DNA of 64,000 nt from Gibbula magus (lineage: Eukaryota; Mollusca; Gastropoda; Trochida; Trochidae). Shown here piece after piece: positions 49,901 to 62,200 of the stretch. Under the pieces are notes generated by a model that saw only the letters and a list, made by a program, of their open reading frames with translations, did no database searches and was not told where the DNA came from. A program made the translations under genes and the position numbers. The stretch spans positions 61,247,387 through 61,311,386 of the forward strand of contig OW388302.1 of assembly GCA_936450465.1 (NCBI GenBank), read 5' to 3'. Each line of letters begins with the position of its first letter. Position 1 is the stretch's first letter.

Positions 49901-51012
49901 CTGAAAACTCACTTGTTCTGTGCTTACTACAACAGAGCATAATATTGTAGACTCATGGACCACAGCGCTTTTGAGCAGTGCTACATTGGAAAAAGCTCTT
50001 TTACAAATGCATCACATTAATTATTTTATAGTATTTCGGCATGGAAACGTTATTCTAATAAATTTATAGTGAGAAACATATTCTAATCTTTCAGAACCAA
50101 TAAACCATTTTTCGCTTTTTGAAAGTCCACCACCGTTTTTTAACACAGCAACCTTAGTCTTGTCAGTATTAATCGCTAGTCCCCTCTTTTTTACAGTATA
50201 TTTCGAGAGCATCTATCTTCTTTTGTAAGTTTATGCCAATGTTTACGACACCTTCTATACACATCGTATTCTAAATGTTAATCGATAGCATCAAGTTTGT
50301 AAATAAGTAGCACCAAATATGTTTACTTTCATTTATCATAAAAACTGGAAATTTTCTTAATAATAACTCATTAATCATATTTTACAAGAACCAATCCAGT
50401 GATAGGACATTTCTATTCCTTGAGATTCAACCTTCAATCCCAAAATTAAGATCAAATTTAAACAATTCAAAATGTGAATGATGAAATTGGACTATATTAC
50501 ACACTATTTGAAAGAAAGTGATAGTAAAATATAAGTGTGTCACTCACAAAGTATATTTCCAAATCTAGAAAAGAACCATTTGAATTATGTAAACTATTTG
50601 AAGTGCAACATTTAATAGGGTATTTAATGTTTTTCGAAATACCAATGTATAACTGCAAAGTAAATTCAAAATTGTCTTTGAAACCTAGGTTCAGGACAAG
50701 AACATAATACATATTTTCAAGTTTTAATATCAGGAATGACGAATTCATGTAGAATTTTGAAATTAAATTGAATAGCTCACCTGTGGATTTCAGTAATCTT
50801 GCTTCTAACTTCGTCACATCAGCCTCCAGATTTTCTTCGAACTGTTTAACTTCTGCCACAGAAGCCTTGTTCTCCAGTGACTGTTCCAGCAGTGCGATGT
50901 GACTTAACAGACTAGAAACATCCAAACTGCCGTCTGTTTTAGCTATGGGTAGAATCAACCCATTTATTGCGCAGAGACACAATGCTACGAGGAGAACGAA
51001 TGATGTATGCAT
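43974..51012 (-). CDS. Unit F: secreted coiled-coil protein with short-chain collagen C4-like C-terminal domain, 319 aa
   Basis: Exons (minus strand): 51012-50781, 47243-47055, 46901-46836 and 44446-43974; joined 960 nt, all open and phase 1. Signal peptide MHTSFVLLVALCLCAING, then LILPIAKTDGSLDVSSLLSH and a long uninterrupted coiled coil (ENKASVAEVKQFEENLEADV), which looks like the ancestral exon 1. Exon 2 is nine nucleotides shorter than usual at its end, losing SGP; its donor (GTACTT) has shifted so that the junction codon is ACT in place of GGT. Exon 3 is consensus. The terminal exon has GTWYDDKGG, CLPEHP, IPCVVCESYRSKSVMIPG, HCGSLPCSPY and CVVCSK. Intron 1 is the longest in the array because of a LINE insertion. 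The gene has a TATA-like box at 51067-51061. Confidence 0.85.
44500..46830 (-). other. Intron 3 of unit F, empty RPL18A site
   Basis: The part 45520-46080 aligns with intron 3 of B and C. Near 46040-46047 the sequence reads GAGTCTCTGATTTGTC, where B and C carry the retrocopy between two AGTCTCT copies. No gene recognised elsewhere in the intron. Confidence 0.6.
47990..50015 (+). mobile_element. CR1/Jockey-like LINE, decayed, in intron 1 of unit F
   Basis: Plus-strand frames in order: a pre-RT region (IREAKQQRRKLECQ, near 48150), RKSPCKSCQLDTMPTWLLK (near 48545), an RT part with HDILLSTFEQRCGLTGNAL and VPQGSVLGSLLFTIY, then YADDTQLYS, with the catalytic YADD at about 49121-49132. Downstream are DLGIHFDSTLSLDKH, a HWLP segment and the C-terminal KTHLFCAYYNRA, stop near 49941. 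The 3' end has the usual GCGCTTTTGAGCA and GGAAAAAGCTCTT tail text. There are several frameshifts and deletions, and the endonuclease domain is missing. It is inserted into an older LINE remnant shared with G. Confidence 0.8.
50021..50225 (-). mobile_element. Old LINE remnant in intron 1 of unit F
   Basis: The minus-strand frame reads KRGLAINTDKTKVAVLKNGG and LSKSEKWFIGSERLEYV, the region just after the RT palm of non-LTR elements. A closely similar stretch is at 62010-62215 in intron 1 of G, where the element continues further. It therefore predates the split of F and G. Confidence 0.65.
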
Positions 51013-51060
51013 CCTTCAAGTGTTTTGGAAATCTGCAATGTGATAGCGCTCTAGTTTCTT

Positions 51061-51067
51061 TTATAAA
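51061..51067 (-). promoter_or_regulatory. TATA-like box of unit F
   Basis: CACTTTATAAAAGAAACTAG on the minus strand, 49 bp upstream of the ATG, in the same position as in E and G. One upstream GTTTGAGAAATTACAGATG motif lies just beyond it. Confidence 0.5.
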
Positions 51068-51379
51068 GTGGTTTGTTGTTTGAGAAATTACAGATGTTTA
51101 TCAAGTAGGATTGGCTGTAGATCTACATGCACTGTCCTTGATATATGAGTACACATTGAAACATCTCAGAATTGTCTTATCTCATCGTTCACAAATTAAT
51201 TTAACGTGTCTTAAATATGTTTGTTCCATATGTCAAAATATTTAGTTGACTCTTTGGTGTAATTTTGATTAAAGAAAGGTTTCTCTCTGTTGAAGAATTA
51301 TAATAACTGTAGAAAGTGATTGGTCGTTTCGCAAGAGCACTAAGAGTTGGAAATATATACAAATACATTGTATATATAT

Positions 51380-51510
51380 ACTGATATCTACACTCATAGT
51401 ACCTGCACATGCATTTGTGTGTGAGATGGTAATGTGTCCTGAAGTTATTATACAGGCTTCACCAATGTGTGGACACAACACGAGCTGTTGTCTCATGAAA
51501 TACACTGCGA
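51380..51510. repeat. Fragment of spacer block R upstream of F
   Basis: CTGATATCTACACTCATAGT, CACAACACGAGCTG and TGTCTCATGAAAT match block R (3852-3955) with more change than the other copies. No gene in 51070-51960. Confidence 0.4.
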
Positions 51511-51977
51511 TATTTTATATTCATCATGCCCTGTAATGGGATGGAACAATAAACTTAATCTCAGAACACAAAGAGTGTATCCCTTAAATTCCACTACCCA
51601 CTAACAATACCAAACGGCAAGAACATTCATTGAAGGTCTAAAAGAGGTGACTGAGACTGACATTCGTTGTTATTTTTTTAAAACTTAATATTCACAGAAC
51701 ATGAAATGAAATTAATTGACAAAAGTAAGACTTCTCCTGCTAAACAAAGACTTGCAATACGTTTTAAATGTTCGAGCTGATCGGTAACACGCTCATTTGG
51801 TCGCCATAATTGTTGTAAGTTCAAAAGGGGATTCTTAACTGACGTCGCTGAGAAACGAGAAGTTGAGAGGGCTGTTATTTGCAGCTGCTGATGAAAAGAG
51901 GTCAGTTCACGATAATTCCATCTATTGTTTTCTACTGTCGTGATTTCAATGAACAATTATATATATGGATGTTGGGA

Positions 51978-52185
51978 TGTTTGGATAAAAGATGTGGAAC
52001 ATGTCCCTATTTCAAGGAGGGTTCATCAATAACAAAAAACAAAATGGCAAAGACTTCCATGTTAAGAGCAACATGTCATGCAAATCGAAAAACCTGGTTT
52101 ATGTAATTTTTGTGAAAATTATGATCTCACATACATCGGACAAACTGATAACCTTCAAAAAGAGTTACAGTGTACAAACAGTAAA
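51978..52185 (+). mobile_element. Penelope-like retroelement remnant (GIY-YIG endonuclease part)
   Basis: The plus-strand frames read KRCGTCPYFKEG, then GKDFHVKSNMSCKSKNLVYV and, after a frameshift, ENYDLTYIGQTDNLQK. The pairing of a CGTCP segment with NLVYVI and YIGQT about ten residues later is the GIY-YIG nuclease of Penelope-like elements. No RT domain could be read upstream. Broken and short. Confidence 0.6.
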
Positions 52186-52199
52186 TAAGAGATGACAGT

Positions 52200-53140
52200 T
52201 TAGACACTTAAAAGTTTGCAAACATATTTCTCAATGTAGTAAAGGTAAATTCAAAATATTTCCTTTTTACGAAATATACAATAATGGAGGTCATAATACG
52301 ACTCAATTAGTAACAAAAGAACAGTATTTCATTAAAATAAGTTCTCTTCATTAAACAGCAGTTAACACTATAATCTCTAATCCTATCATTCACACCAGTC
52401 AGATTACAGTGGGGATAACTCTCAAAGACGTTTGTTGATTGCTTTGACCAAGGCAGACCATTAGTACATAGACTATAAAACTACCGCTATGGTTCAAACA
52501 ATTATTCCCTGATAGAGTTTCACAAAAAGAAGCAGAAATAGGCATATTGGAATATAAAGTATTGATTATGAAAGTTGATATACGTCTTCAGTGTATAACT
52601 TTTATTTTCATAAATCACCGAATTTAAACACATCCTTATAAAGGGGAGGATTGGTAGTACAAGGCAATTTTAGATAGTTGTTATATAAATAAAGTCATTG
52701 TTGCCACATGACAATGTTTGTTCAACATACCAGCTTTTTTTTTAAACATTAACATCCTGGGCCAGATATGCAATTTTCCAAGAATCAGGATTGGCCATGA
52801 ACATGTGGCAGAATTCCACCTCCAAAGGTCATCAGCCCAACAGGTTTATTCTATTTTCTCAGTCTTGTTCCTGGTAGAGACGGTAGATTCTTAACGAGGA
52901 TTTTCAATCCCAAGCATAACCGAGGTAGAGTGTTTTATCTAACTTAGATACTGTAAAACATAAATGTAAGCACTTATCGGGTAGTGTTTTTTTAAAAAAG
53001 TTTATAACTGTCAAATGCCAAAATTTACATTTTATAATGTTTGATTCCCAAAGTCTGCGTTATAAAGAGGATGTCTCCCGGACTAGCGTTATATTGAGGC
53101 AGAGACAGTGTGACTGTGAATAGAGGAAATCCAGACAGTT
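52200..53140. other. No gene recognised
   Basis: AT-rich sequence without long open frames or known repeats. Confidence 0.4.
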
Positions 53141-53146
53141 CTTTCG

Positions 53147-53225
53147 GCTTCCTCCGTAGCGTGGAGGTAGAGCGTCCGGTTTAAAGAGCAATGGGTATCG
53201 ACTTCGATTCCCGCCATCTACACTC
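53147..53225 (+). repeat. tRNA-like sequence (probable SINE head)
   Basis: TAGCGTGGAGGTAGAGCGTC resembles an A box region, and CGACTTCGATTCCCGCC a degenerate B box and T arm. A full cloverleaf does not close, so it is likely a decayed tRNA-derived element and not a tRNA gene. Confidence 0.35.
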
Positions 53226-53526
53226 TGAAAAATTTATCTTTGTATACTTTTCGATAATAATTGTTGTGAATTGAGGTGTGAAACAAAATCTTAGTCTCAT
53301 TTAAGGTCTTACTATCAAAAGTAAAAACTGACTTTCACAATAAAAACCTCATACGTGGTTATTATCAGAAGAAATACCGACTGAAATAATAATGAGGGAT
53401 TATTACGAGAAAACAAGATACCTACGAAACAATAGACAAAATCCCTGATAGGTTTCTAAAAAGGATTAGTAACGATATGTGGTATGAACATCAACCTAGT
53501 ACATTTTTGTACCTTGGTCTTACTTC

Positions 53527-53640
53527 TATTGCTTACTAAATCGAATTAGTAACCTTACTAAATACATGCCTGAATTAGTGAGCTTACTAATTCGATTTAG
53601 TAAGCTTACTAAATCGAATTAGTAAGCTTACTAAATAGCG
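53527..53640. repeat. Nested palindromic repeat (TTACTAAATCGAATTAGTAA)
   Basis: The word TTACTAAATCGAATTAGTAA, itself an imperfect palindrome, is repeated head to tail and inverted around AAGCTT centres, with a related stretch at the left end. It can fold in several registers. Confidence 0.6.
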
Positions 53641-54221
53641 ATTAAAGTCCCATTTGGCACCCCATAGATTTGCACTATTCATCGAAATTATACTTTTAAA
53701 AAAGGTTCAACACGTGTTCCAACTCTGACCTACATTATTACTTATCACATTTTAAATACATTGTACATTGGTTTTTTTCGATGGCCTTTCAGTTTATGTT
53801 ACTTGCCTTGGACTGTTACAAATCATTTTTATCTCCTAGTTCTTATGTTTCGTGGATCTATGTGATCGCACAATATTTGTAAACGTGCTAGAAGTTCAAG
53901 AATTTTCTATAACTATCAACACGTTCAAGAAAGTCTGCGAGTTGAATAATAGGTATACATAAGCAATGGCACTAGCAACTATTTGACTCAAATGCTATTT
54001 TCGATCGAATTCTAGACTTGAATTTCTACGCCTTTCAGCACTCACTAAATATCAAATGTATTTGCTGCTTCTGTTTACAGTATATTCATTACACGACCCT
54101 AATTATTGTCGTCATTAGATAGGCCATACATAACATACATAATATCAAGAATATGAATATGAAGATAATCAAATAAATTATGTTCTCATCACGTCAAAAA
54201 AGTATAGTTATCATATTTCAG

Positions 54222-54990
54222 AAGGATCCACGTTCACCAGTTGGGGAAGGACGTCATGTCCAGCTGATTCTAAAATTGTATATAAAGGAAAACTTTTAAT
54301 TATAAATTGATATCTTCTAAACTTTTTGTAAAACAAGAGATAGTCATACAAGTTTACAAGGACTATTCAAATTCTTTACATAATTAGAGTAATCAGCTTA
54401 CATAAAACGAGGCATTTGATGCATGCCTGTGACACTTCATGATATAAATCCTTGTCACATGACAAATACATAGAGGATCCTAAACGACTAAACGATCTTC
54501 AATGTACTACCCTATGTATTAAATGAGTTAATGATTTAGTATTAAACGAGCGAAGGAAATTTAGGATTCTCTTTACTATTTTTACCGCAAGACATGTATC
54601 AGTGTGATGGCGGTGTGACCATTGGGAGTCACTAGTACAGCACACTTTTGTGTCATCATAATTGCAGCGGTATTACACTAGTTTAATATTGCAATACAAA
54701 TATTCAATGCAGTATCTTCCACGGGCGGGTGACAATATTGACAATTACATAAACGTCGACCAATGGTGCTAAAATGACCTATGCAAATGACTTCACGTTC
54801 AGATCTGAATTTATTTCATGCACTATTTATTTTAAATGTTTACAAAATCCTATGATTTACTTTATATTTAAGGTTACACTGGAGTGGAGGAACATGGTGG
54901 AACAACAGGTCGGGAGGTTCTGCTTCAATAGTATGACTTCCTGCAGATCCGATCTATGCAGCACAAACCATCTGACATGACTTCTGGGGG
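54222..54990 (+). pseudogene. Inverted relic of the family: exon 3 and start of exon 4
   Basis: This is the only family copy on the plus strand. Exon 3 at 54222-54287 is open for all 66 nt (GSTFTSWGRTSCPADSKIVY), but its donor reads GA in place of GT. The exon 4 start at 54873 follows an acceptor AG and reads GYTG. A 4-nt insertion then shifts the frame. In the next frame GGTWWNNRSGG, LPADPIYAA can be read, with the conserved first Cys changed to TGA. Homology stops near 54985. No exon 1 or 2 was found upstream. The piece matches G best (GTWW). Confidence 0.8.
54470..54600. repeat. Imperfect foldback inside the inverted relic
   Basis: GAGGATCCTAAACGACTAAACGA at the left faces TTTAGGATTCTC at the right. 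The sequence resembles the AATACTAAAC foldbacks loosely. It lies in the intron of the relic. Confidence 0.35.
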
Positions 54991-54994
54991 TAGT

Positions 54995-55910
54995 GCTCAG
55001 ATCGTCCTACGAGGTACGAGTGTTACGTTCGATCTGGTTTAGAATATTTTGCACACTTGATCAGCATTGACAACACATACATTTCCAGGAGGATTTTTAT
55101 CAATAAGTTGTATAAAGTGTTCAATATGTTTCTCATGATCGAACCATTATCACATTGCACCTTATACGACACTTGATCACTTTGCTCAAGCTCTGATAAC
55201 CATGTTTCTCCTTCCCAATAAAAACTGAGAAGTACATGAATCTGGAAGCATCAACTGGGATTTGTTCCGTACTTAAAGTCAAATATACATGCATGGATTC
55301 ACTAGATCAAGCCTTGTCTTCAAACTTCTACCATGCCTAAAAATAGAAGGACTTTCACCAGGAGAAGCGTGAGTTGGATTCCTAAACGCAAGCAGGACGT
55401 TTAAAACTTGATGGTAACTTTCTTTCTATAAATTGTTCTCCAATGATTGAACGAACCATTCACCCAAGTGATTAGCAGTGTATCGTGTTATGTTGCTGAA
55501 AATGTCAGCTTGGTGCCAATTGCCTTGGTGAATTGACTCTTTAGGCCTAAACGGAAAACCATTATCGCTGATCAGGAAAACAAGTGTAGAAGTGAGCAGA
55601 GCTCATATACCCCCACCTCTTGCTTCGATACGGGATAATGTCAAATAAGCAACTGGCACACACATATGGGTATTGATTACTTTATCAGTAAAACTAGTTA
55701 AAAGTTGTATATACAGTTTCTGAAGTGCTCTTCCTGCTTATTGTTATTTATATGCTCAACTAAAACCGTTATTAGATATCTTAATCTAAAACCTTTCTGC
55801 ATATGAATGTCGAAATTGCATAAAGTACTCAATATTCAATAGTTGATTTTCTGAAATTCACTTTTACATATACTTATTTAGCATACAGTATTTCATAATA
55901 TTTGGCCAGG
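54995..55910. other. No gene recognised
   Basis: No family exons, long open frames or known repeats were seen. Confidence 0.4.
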
Positions 55911-55969
55911 ATCAATGTTTGAAGCTTCATGAACACTGGTTCAGCTTATTCTTCAGAGCTGTCCTTCAT

Positions 55970-56125
55970 ACAACAAAACCAATAAGCATGAGAACGCCAC
56001 ACAGCAGACAGCTCGTATCACTAGGGACGTTCTGAACGTCAAAAACGTGTCCGTCCGGACTTGTCACACATTGATCACCTTTGGGACAAACTGGAATGTC
56101 AAATTCGGCAACGTCAACAGTCACA
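55970..56125 (+). mobile_element. Tc1/mariner-like transposase C-terminal remnant
   Basis: One plus-strand frame reads TARITRDVLNVKNVSV and, after a frameshift, the next reads RPDLSHIDHLWDKLECQIRQ. This corresponds to the DLSPIEHLWD region, the end of the DDE catalytic domain of Tc1-like transposases. Only about 50 codons remain. Confidence 0.65.
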
Positions 56126-56188
56126 AATTACCATCTCATTATTTTGAACAAAGAACATGTAAAACGTCTATTCATCTTATATGATGAC

Positions 56189-56194
56189 TTTATT
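56189..56194 (-). terminator. Probable poly-A signal of unit G
   Basis: AATAAAGTCATC on the minus strand, 106 bp after the stop of G, matching the segment downstream of F. Confidence 0.45.
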
Positions 56195-56299
56195 TTCGTG
56201 ACATTGTGCTATAACTTATTATAAAACGTACCCTTGTACAATAAACACAATTATGCAGTTGTAAACATTCATGATTTGTTAATGACACAGATTGGTCGT

Positions 56300-59200
56300 T
56301 TATTTTGAACAGACAACACATGACACTTCCCAGTCATCTTCGTACGGAGGGCACGGCAGAGAGCCACACTGAGATTCGACAATAACAACTGTACGTCCAT
56401 TTTCATTTGCTTTACCGCCCGGAATAGCTTCTGCATCTGAATCAACACAGATATACTCAGATGAAGCGGATGTAGGAAGACCGCCCATCAGATAGCCCCA
56501 GTACTCCAGAGTCCATCCTGGATAACACTGGTTCCTTCCTGGAATCATCACACTGCTACTCCTGGAGCTCTCACAGACAACACAAGGAATGTCGTCTTGG
56601 TTGAGATGTTGTAAGGGATTTCCAGCGTAAGATGTTTGATATTCAGTACCGTAGATGTGACTTGATTCACTATGGTGACCAGTGGTGTGTGCTGCATATA
56701 TCGGATCTTCAGGTAGACAGACTACTGACGAAGAGCCTCCCTTGTCATCCCACCATGTTCCACCAGTGTACCCTGTTGGTCGCATTAAATCGTACAATTA
56801 CAGCAGTCTACTACTAGAAACTATAAGTTTATGTGAAAGCATGATACAAATTTTGACAACCTGTCAAAGTTTAATCTGAGTTACCCAGGGAATGTCTATG
56901 GTGTCATTATTTAGTTTATATGCAAGTATGATAAAACAAATTAATAACTTGTCAAAGCGATCATCGTTGAGAAAGTTTGATCTTTTTTTCTTATCTTTTT
57001 TTTTTCATTTCTTGGGTACATTTCCATTCATTCATAAGAACACTGAAGTTTGATCTTAGTTTAGGGCACTGCTGAATGCATTTCTGCTGAATTGTCAATG
57101 GTTTATGATAACAAAAGAGACATGTTCACCAATGAAACATGTATACATGCCAAAATATTGATTGATTTAAAATTGAAAGATAAGGCAAAAAGCAGTTTTC
57201 GTGTACCAATGTTACCTCCTGAGGGAATGACTATGGTGTCAGTATACAGAACATTAATTTCAGTTTCCACATTAATAAGTATTCCCATTAAAAATATTAT
57301 AGTCACCTATTGACTATACATAGAGGATATATGATGACGAGCCTCCTTCGTCATACAACCATCTTCCACCAGTATAGCCTTGTAGTAAAGATAAAATCGA
57401 TGCTTACATGCCAAATTTCAATTAAGTTTGATCTAAAGTTAGGACACTGCTTAATGACTTTTTGTTTAATTATCACCGCCTTAAAGACCTAACTTCCATA
57501 ATCAGAAGATTTTATTTGAGTGACGGCTCAGTAACGTTTTTTGTTGCCTGGATAAAGCTTTGCAACAACACAGTTTCAAAGGCCTACAAGCCTTACAGCA
57601 TCTGGTCTGTTGAAAACTCAAGTATACACAGACGAATGGTACAATTTAATGCAGAGAAGAAAAAATGTTCTAACTTTATCACTGGGTGTAATTACTGTAC
57701 AATGCACACATTTGTTTATATACAGAACAATAGATTCCCCATTGATACATCCATATTACAGAGAACATTTCAATTGATACACAGTAATTGAAGAACATAA
57801 TCTTATTGCGTTATGAGAGTAATTTCATTGCAGCTTTAACAACAATTTATTTCTTCCATTTCTGTAAACATTTATGTTGCCATCATACTTATATTTTTTA
57901 GAATGTTCAGTCAACATACACGACCAGGGTTGGGGAGGGGAAGATGTCAGTTTCACAGCAGGTCTATGAAGTTAGTGACATTCGATACTGTACATGGAAC
58001 GCTCTTCTCAAATCACAGTCGTGTGAGGATTTAGGTGCTATGGATATAGTCTCATGATAGTTACTGGGGAAAGTTCAAACAAGGGAATATACATTGAGAT
58101 CAATATTTTTAAATTGTCACGCTGACAATCAAGGGATCCTTGTTTACCTACTTCAAACTGTATTTCTATGAGGTCAACTAGATCAAACCGATTCTATGTA
58201 TAGTGGTGGATCCCTACCTTTATAACACTAATTAGTGCGAGACACATGTTAACCAATACCAAAAAAGATTGTGCATGTCAAAATTTGTACTTTAAGCACA
58301 ATGTTTCTATATCATTTCCATATCATATCATTACGAATTACAACCGAACCACGAATCAAAAGCAGTATGTCCGATGCATCTTGATCTATTGTAAGATACC
58401 ATTAAAAAGCTAAAACAAATAAGAAAAATTATGTTAATTCAATGTTAACATACCTTTATAAACTACACTACTGTCAGCTGGACAGGACGTTCTTCCCCAT
58501 CTGGTGAACGTGGAGCCACCTGAAACATGACAACTAGTTTCATGAATAGTGCACTCATCATAATTACTTTACTTAGCTTTAACAAATTCTAGCATTTAAT
58601 TCGTATGGATGTACAACATCAAATCAGGTAAAGCATTATCGATTTACCCTTTATTGAAGTTCCAGAAGTTCATCTGGTTAAAACATCGGCTGGTTAAAAG
58701 TCGTCAAAGCTACATCTTTTGGTTGTAAAACACAGGTGTGTTATTATGTCATGAGTTTGATCAACAAGAGTTTTTGCTATGAACATATTCTATACAATTC
58801 GTTTCTCAATGTTGGTCAAGTATAAACAGTTAAAACATAAGATGTCAGAGATTGGTATGTCGGTGTAAAAATAAATATTGTGTTAGTGTGTGTTTGGTAA
58901 AATGATATAACTTGATACATTCCAAAAACTCTTAAAGATATTCTAACTAGGTTTCGCGGAAATGATTCTGACAACAGTAAAAAATAACGACACAAAAGTA
59001 TTGGATTACAAATCCACCCCAAAAACGTAGAAAAAACGTTTTTTTAAAAATACTTCATTAACACAGCCGCCAAACGTTTCATCAGCCAATCAGCTGCTAG
59101 CAGAGGTTTGACGTGTTACTCAGGAGTCATGCTATCGCGTATCTGGCTTATGTTGTTGTTTACATTATACACTCGTATAACCGTCACGTATTTTTCACTG

Positions 59201-62200
59201 ATTTCACTTGTCAAAATAGCCTAGATGTGATCAAAGCTATTAGAAACAATGTCGGCCTAATCTGTTCAGTCGTTAATTAACTTTGGTTATTGTACACATG
59301 TGTTTAGATTGTTTAGTCTCCGATAATGCGTTACAAATTCGACCGCCATTGTCGTTTCTTTGTGTCGTTTTGAAGTGTCAGTTCTATGGCGTTACTGCGT
59401 GTATGTCCATCACTGACCATATCCTTTATGCAGATTCTTATTCTAGAAATGAGATCTCGCTTTGAACAATGTAAGTCAAGTGATAACAATGATTTGAATG
59501 AAAGATTGGATTGGCAAACAAGCTAAGAATTCATACTAATCCTTCTCAGCGAAAAACGAGAATTATGCGACGTATATCTATATCATATTACAAATTAAAA
59601 GAAATACATATCAACAATTGTTGGACTACATTGTGCTGATTTTCTAACCAGTTCGCATGTAAATAACACTTTACGATGGCCTTATTTGAAAAACGAACCT
59701 GTTGTCACCATAATATAATAGTAAATGACCGGCTTCTATCACCGACGAAACGACAGAACATCATATTCTTTCTTTCCTGACTTTCATAGGCTCAGACTGA
59801 ATGTGGCCTGCATGTGTATCTTTAATTTACTAACGACCAGTTTAGTATCACCACTTAGTCATATGACAGGACGTTGACTATATCCTGACGCACCACCTCT
59901 TATATAATTGAACTGATATCTGGCATCAAAGCGAAGGTGTTAATGCATTAAGCGTAATTAGTGAGTGTTGATTTCATGACTAACTTCTCAACAATATAGA
60001 ATTAAATTCAAAACTAGATTTTCGGCATTCTACATTAACATTTCATCGATTTTACCCAAATAACATGATATTGATAGAACAGAATCTGTAAGAAAAGGTG
60101 TGCCGAAAAAGAAAACGCCTTTTTCATTTCGATTTGAAATTAATCATGATTCCTTATCATAGAAATATCAGTTTAGACTTTAAAATCTTTTGACATTTTC
60201 ACCCGTCACATTTCTCTACAGTTGCATTACACTAACTGCCTGAATGTAAGTATTTGTAAATGAACAAGATTATAAATTTAACGAAAGCCCGATTTTTTCT
60301 TTCTAAAAACTGTAAACCAGTAACAATGTTGAAAATTGTATGATTTCAAAGTTATAATGCAATTATTTTATTATCAATAACAAGTTAACATGAGAAATAT
60401 TGACACAGTAGACCTCAAACTATACAGGCCTCTTGAAACAGAAAATCAAGCACACAAAAAATAAAATAATAATGACGTTTATAATTGAAAATTGCATGAT
60501 TGTTTTTATATTTGAATTGACAGTTATTCATTTCAAAATATATTGTAGCCTATGAAATAACCTAACGCTCCGCTCGATTGGGAAAAGAACAAAACTACAA
60601 CCAGCTATTGAATATAAAAAAATGCTTCAAAAACTCCGACATTACTCTTACAGATGCACAAATACCCATTCTATCGGAAACTTACAATGTCAAAAGTTGT
60701 TATTATGTTTTAAACGAATCATCGACGAAAATCGAGACAAATCGCCTAAGTATTTCATTGTAGCAATTCCTGAGTATGACGTCACATCGCTAACGAAGGT
60801 TATGCTACACTGAGTGGCCGCGGAAAACTGTTTCAAGAATGAGATAATTAACAAGCCAATTTTACTCACTTTGAACCGCGATATCTTGCTAAGTAGGTGA
60901 CGCTTCGAAATAATATTTAGTGTGTTGTTTACTTGAAAGTATTGTCTATATGAATAAACAAATTAACATCGAACAAAACAGAGAGGTTTTATTATCTTGA
61001 AAGTATATAATGAATACAGAAAGTGCTGATGCAGTGAACAGACAGCCAGACAGAATTCCTTCGTAGAGTGGCCAATAGTACAATGACAGTCATTTACAAA
61101 CACTTCCTCAGAGCATTCAGTATAGACATTCATACAATTTGATGTAGTTTGTTTACAAATATGGCTTCACGTTAGATCACTTTTGCATTTTGGTTTTTAA
61201 GTAGATGTACAAACTTTGGCATGCTTGGGTTTAAATGATAGTGTTGTGGAATATATCTGCTACATCTGAATATATATGAAAAAACGGGCATAGCAGCAAT
61301 ACGTGATACTCATCTTCAACAGCGTTTACACAATATGGGAGCACATGGCTAAATTTACATCATCGTCTTTACACCTTCTATACATGTAGGCTTGTACATT
61401 AAGTTTACTAATGCAACATCTAAATTTTGTGAGAACTCTTCGAAGTCTGACAAATAAATAAGTTTCATGGACAATGTCATTGTAATCAGATTTTTCGGGC
61501 TTGCAATCTCGGATGACCATTCTTGAAAATATATATCCCTACAACGTTGTTTGAATTGATTAAGGAACATTATAGGATCTCAAACTGTTTGGTGAATCAA
61601 TACATGTGCAAAACCACATTGAAATAACAATATTCTAGCTGATGAGGTCCAGTATCTCCATTATCGTCAAGGATTTTCAGCATATTATAACATCGATTAG
61701 AATGTCTTGTAATTGGTTGTCTGAGTAACCGTAACCAGTAAGATAAAACTTTTGTTTTATAAAGTTCAGGAAGTGGGTATCTTCCACATTCCACTAACGC
61801 AGCTTTAGTAGGAGAGCGATAACTGACACCCATGACAAACTTGCACAACTTGGAATGGATTTTTTCAATATTATGACAAAAACATTGTTCCCCATATTTC
61901 TGCTCCATAAAGCAAAATTTTGCCAACAGTGTATCAGGGAAAAGAGATTTGAAAAATGCTTTGATGGGATAAAATGCCATCTCAGCTTAGAATTTCATAG
62001 GCCTTCAAACAGATTTCGACATGAAAACGTTATTCAAATATATTTATAGACGGAAACAGATTCTAATCTTTCAGAACCAATAAACCATTTTTCACTTTTT
62101 GAAAGTCCTACACCTTTTTTTAACAGAACAATCTTAATCTTATCGGTATAAGTCTCTAGTCCCCACTTTTTTACAGTATATTTCGAGAACATCTATTTTC

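Noticed and set aside
53147..53225. Functional tRNA gene
   Set aside because: A and B box-like text is present, but no closed acceptor stem or clean anticodon arm could be drawn.
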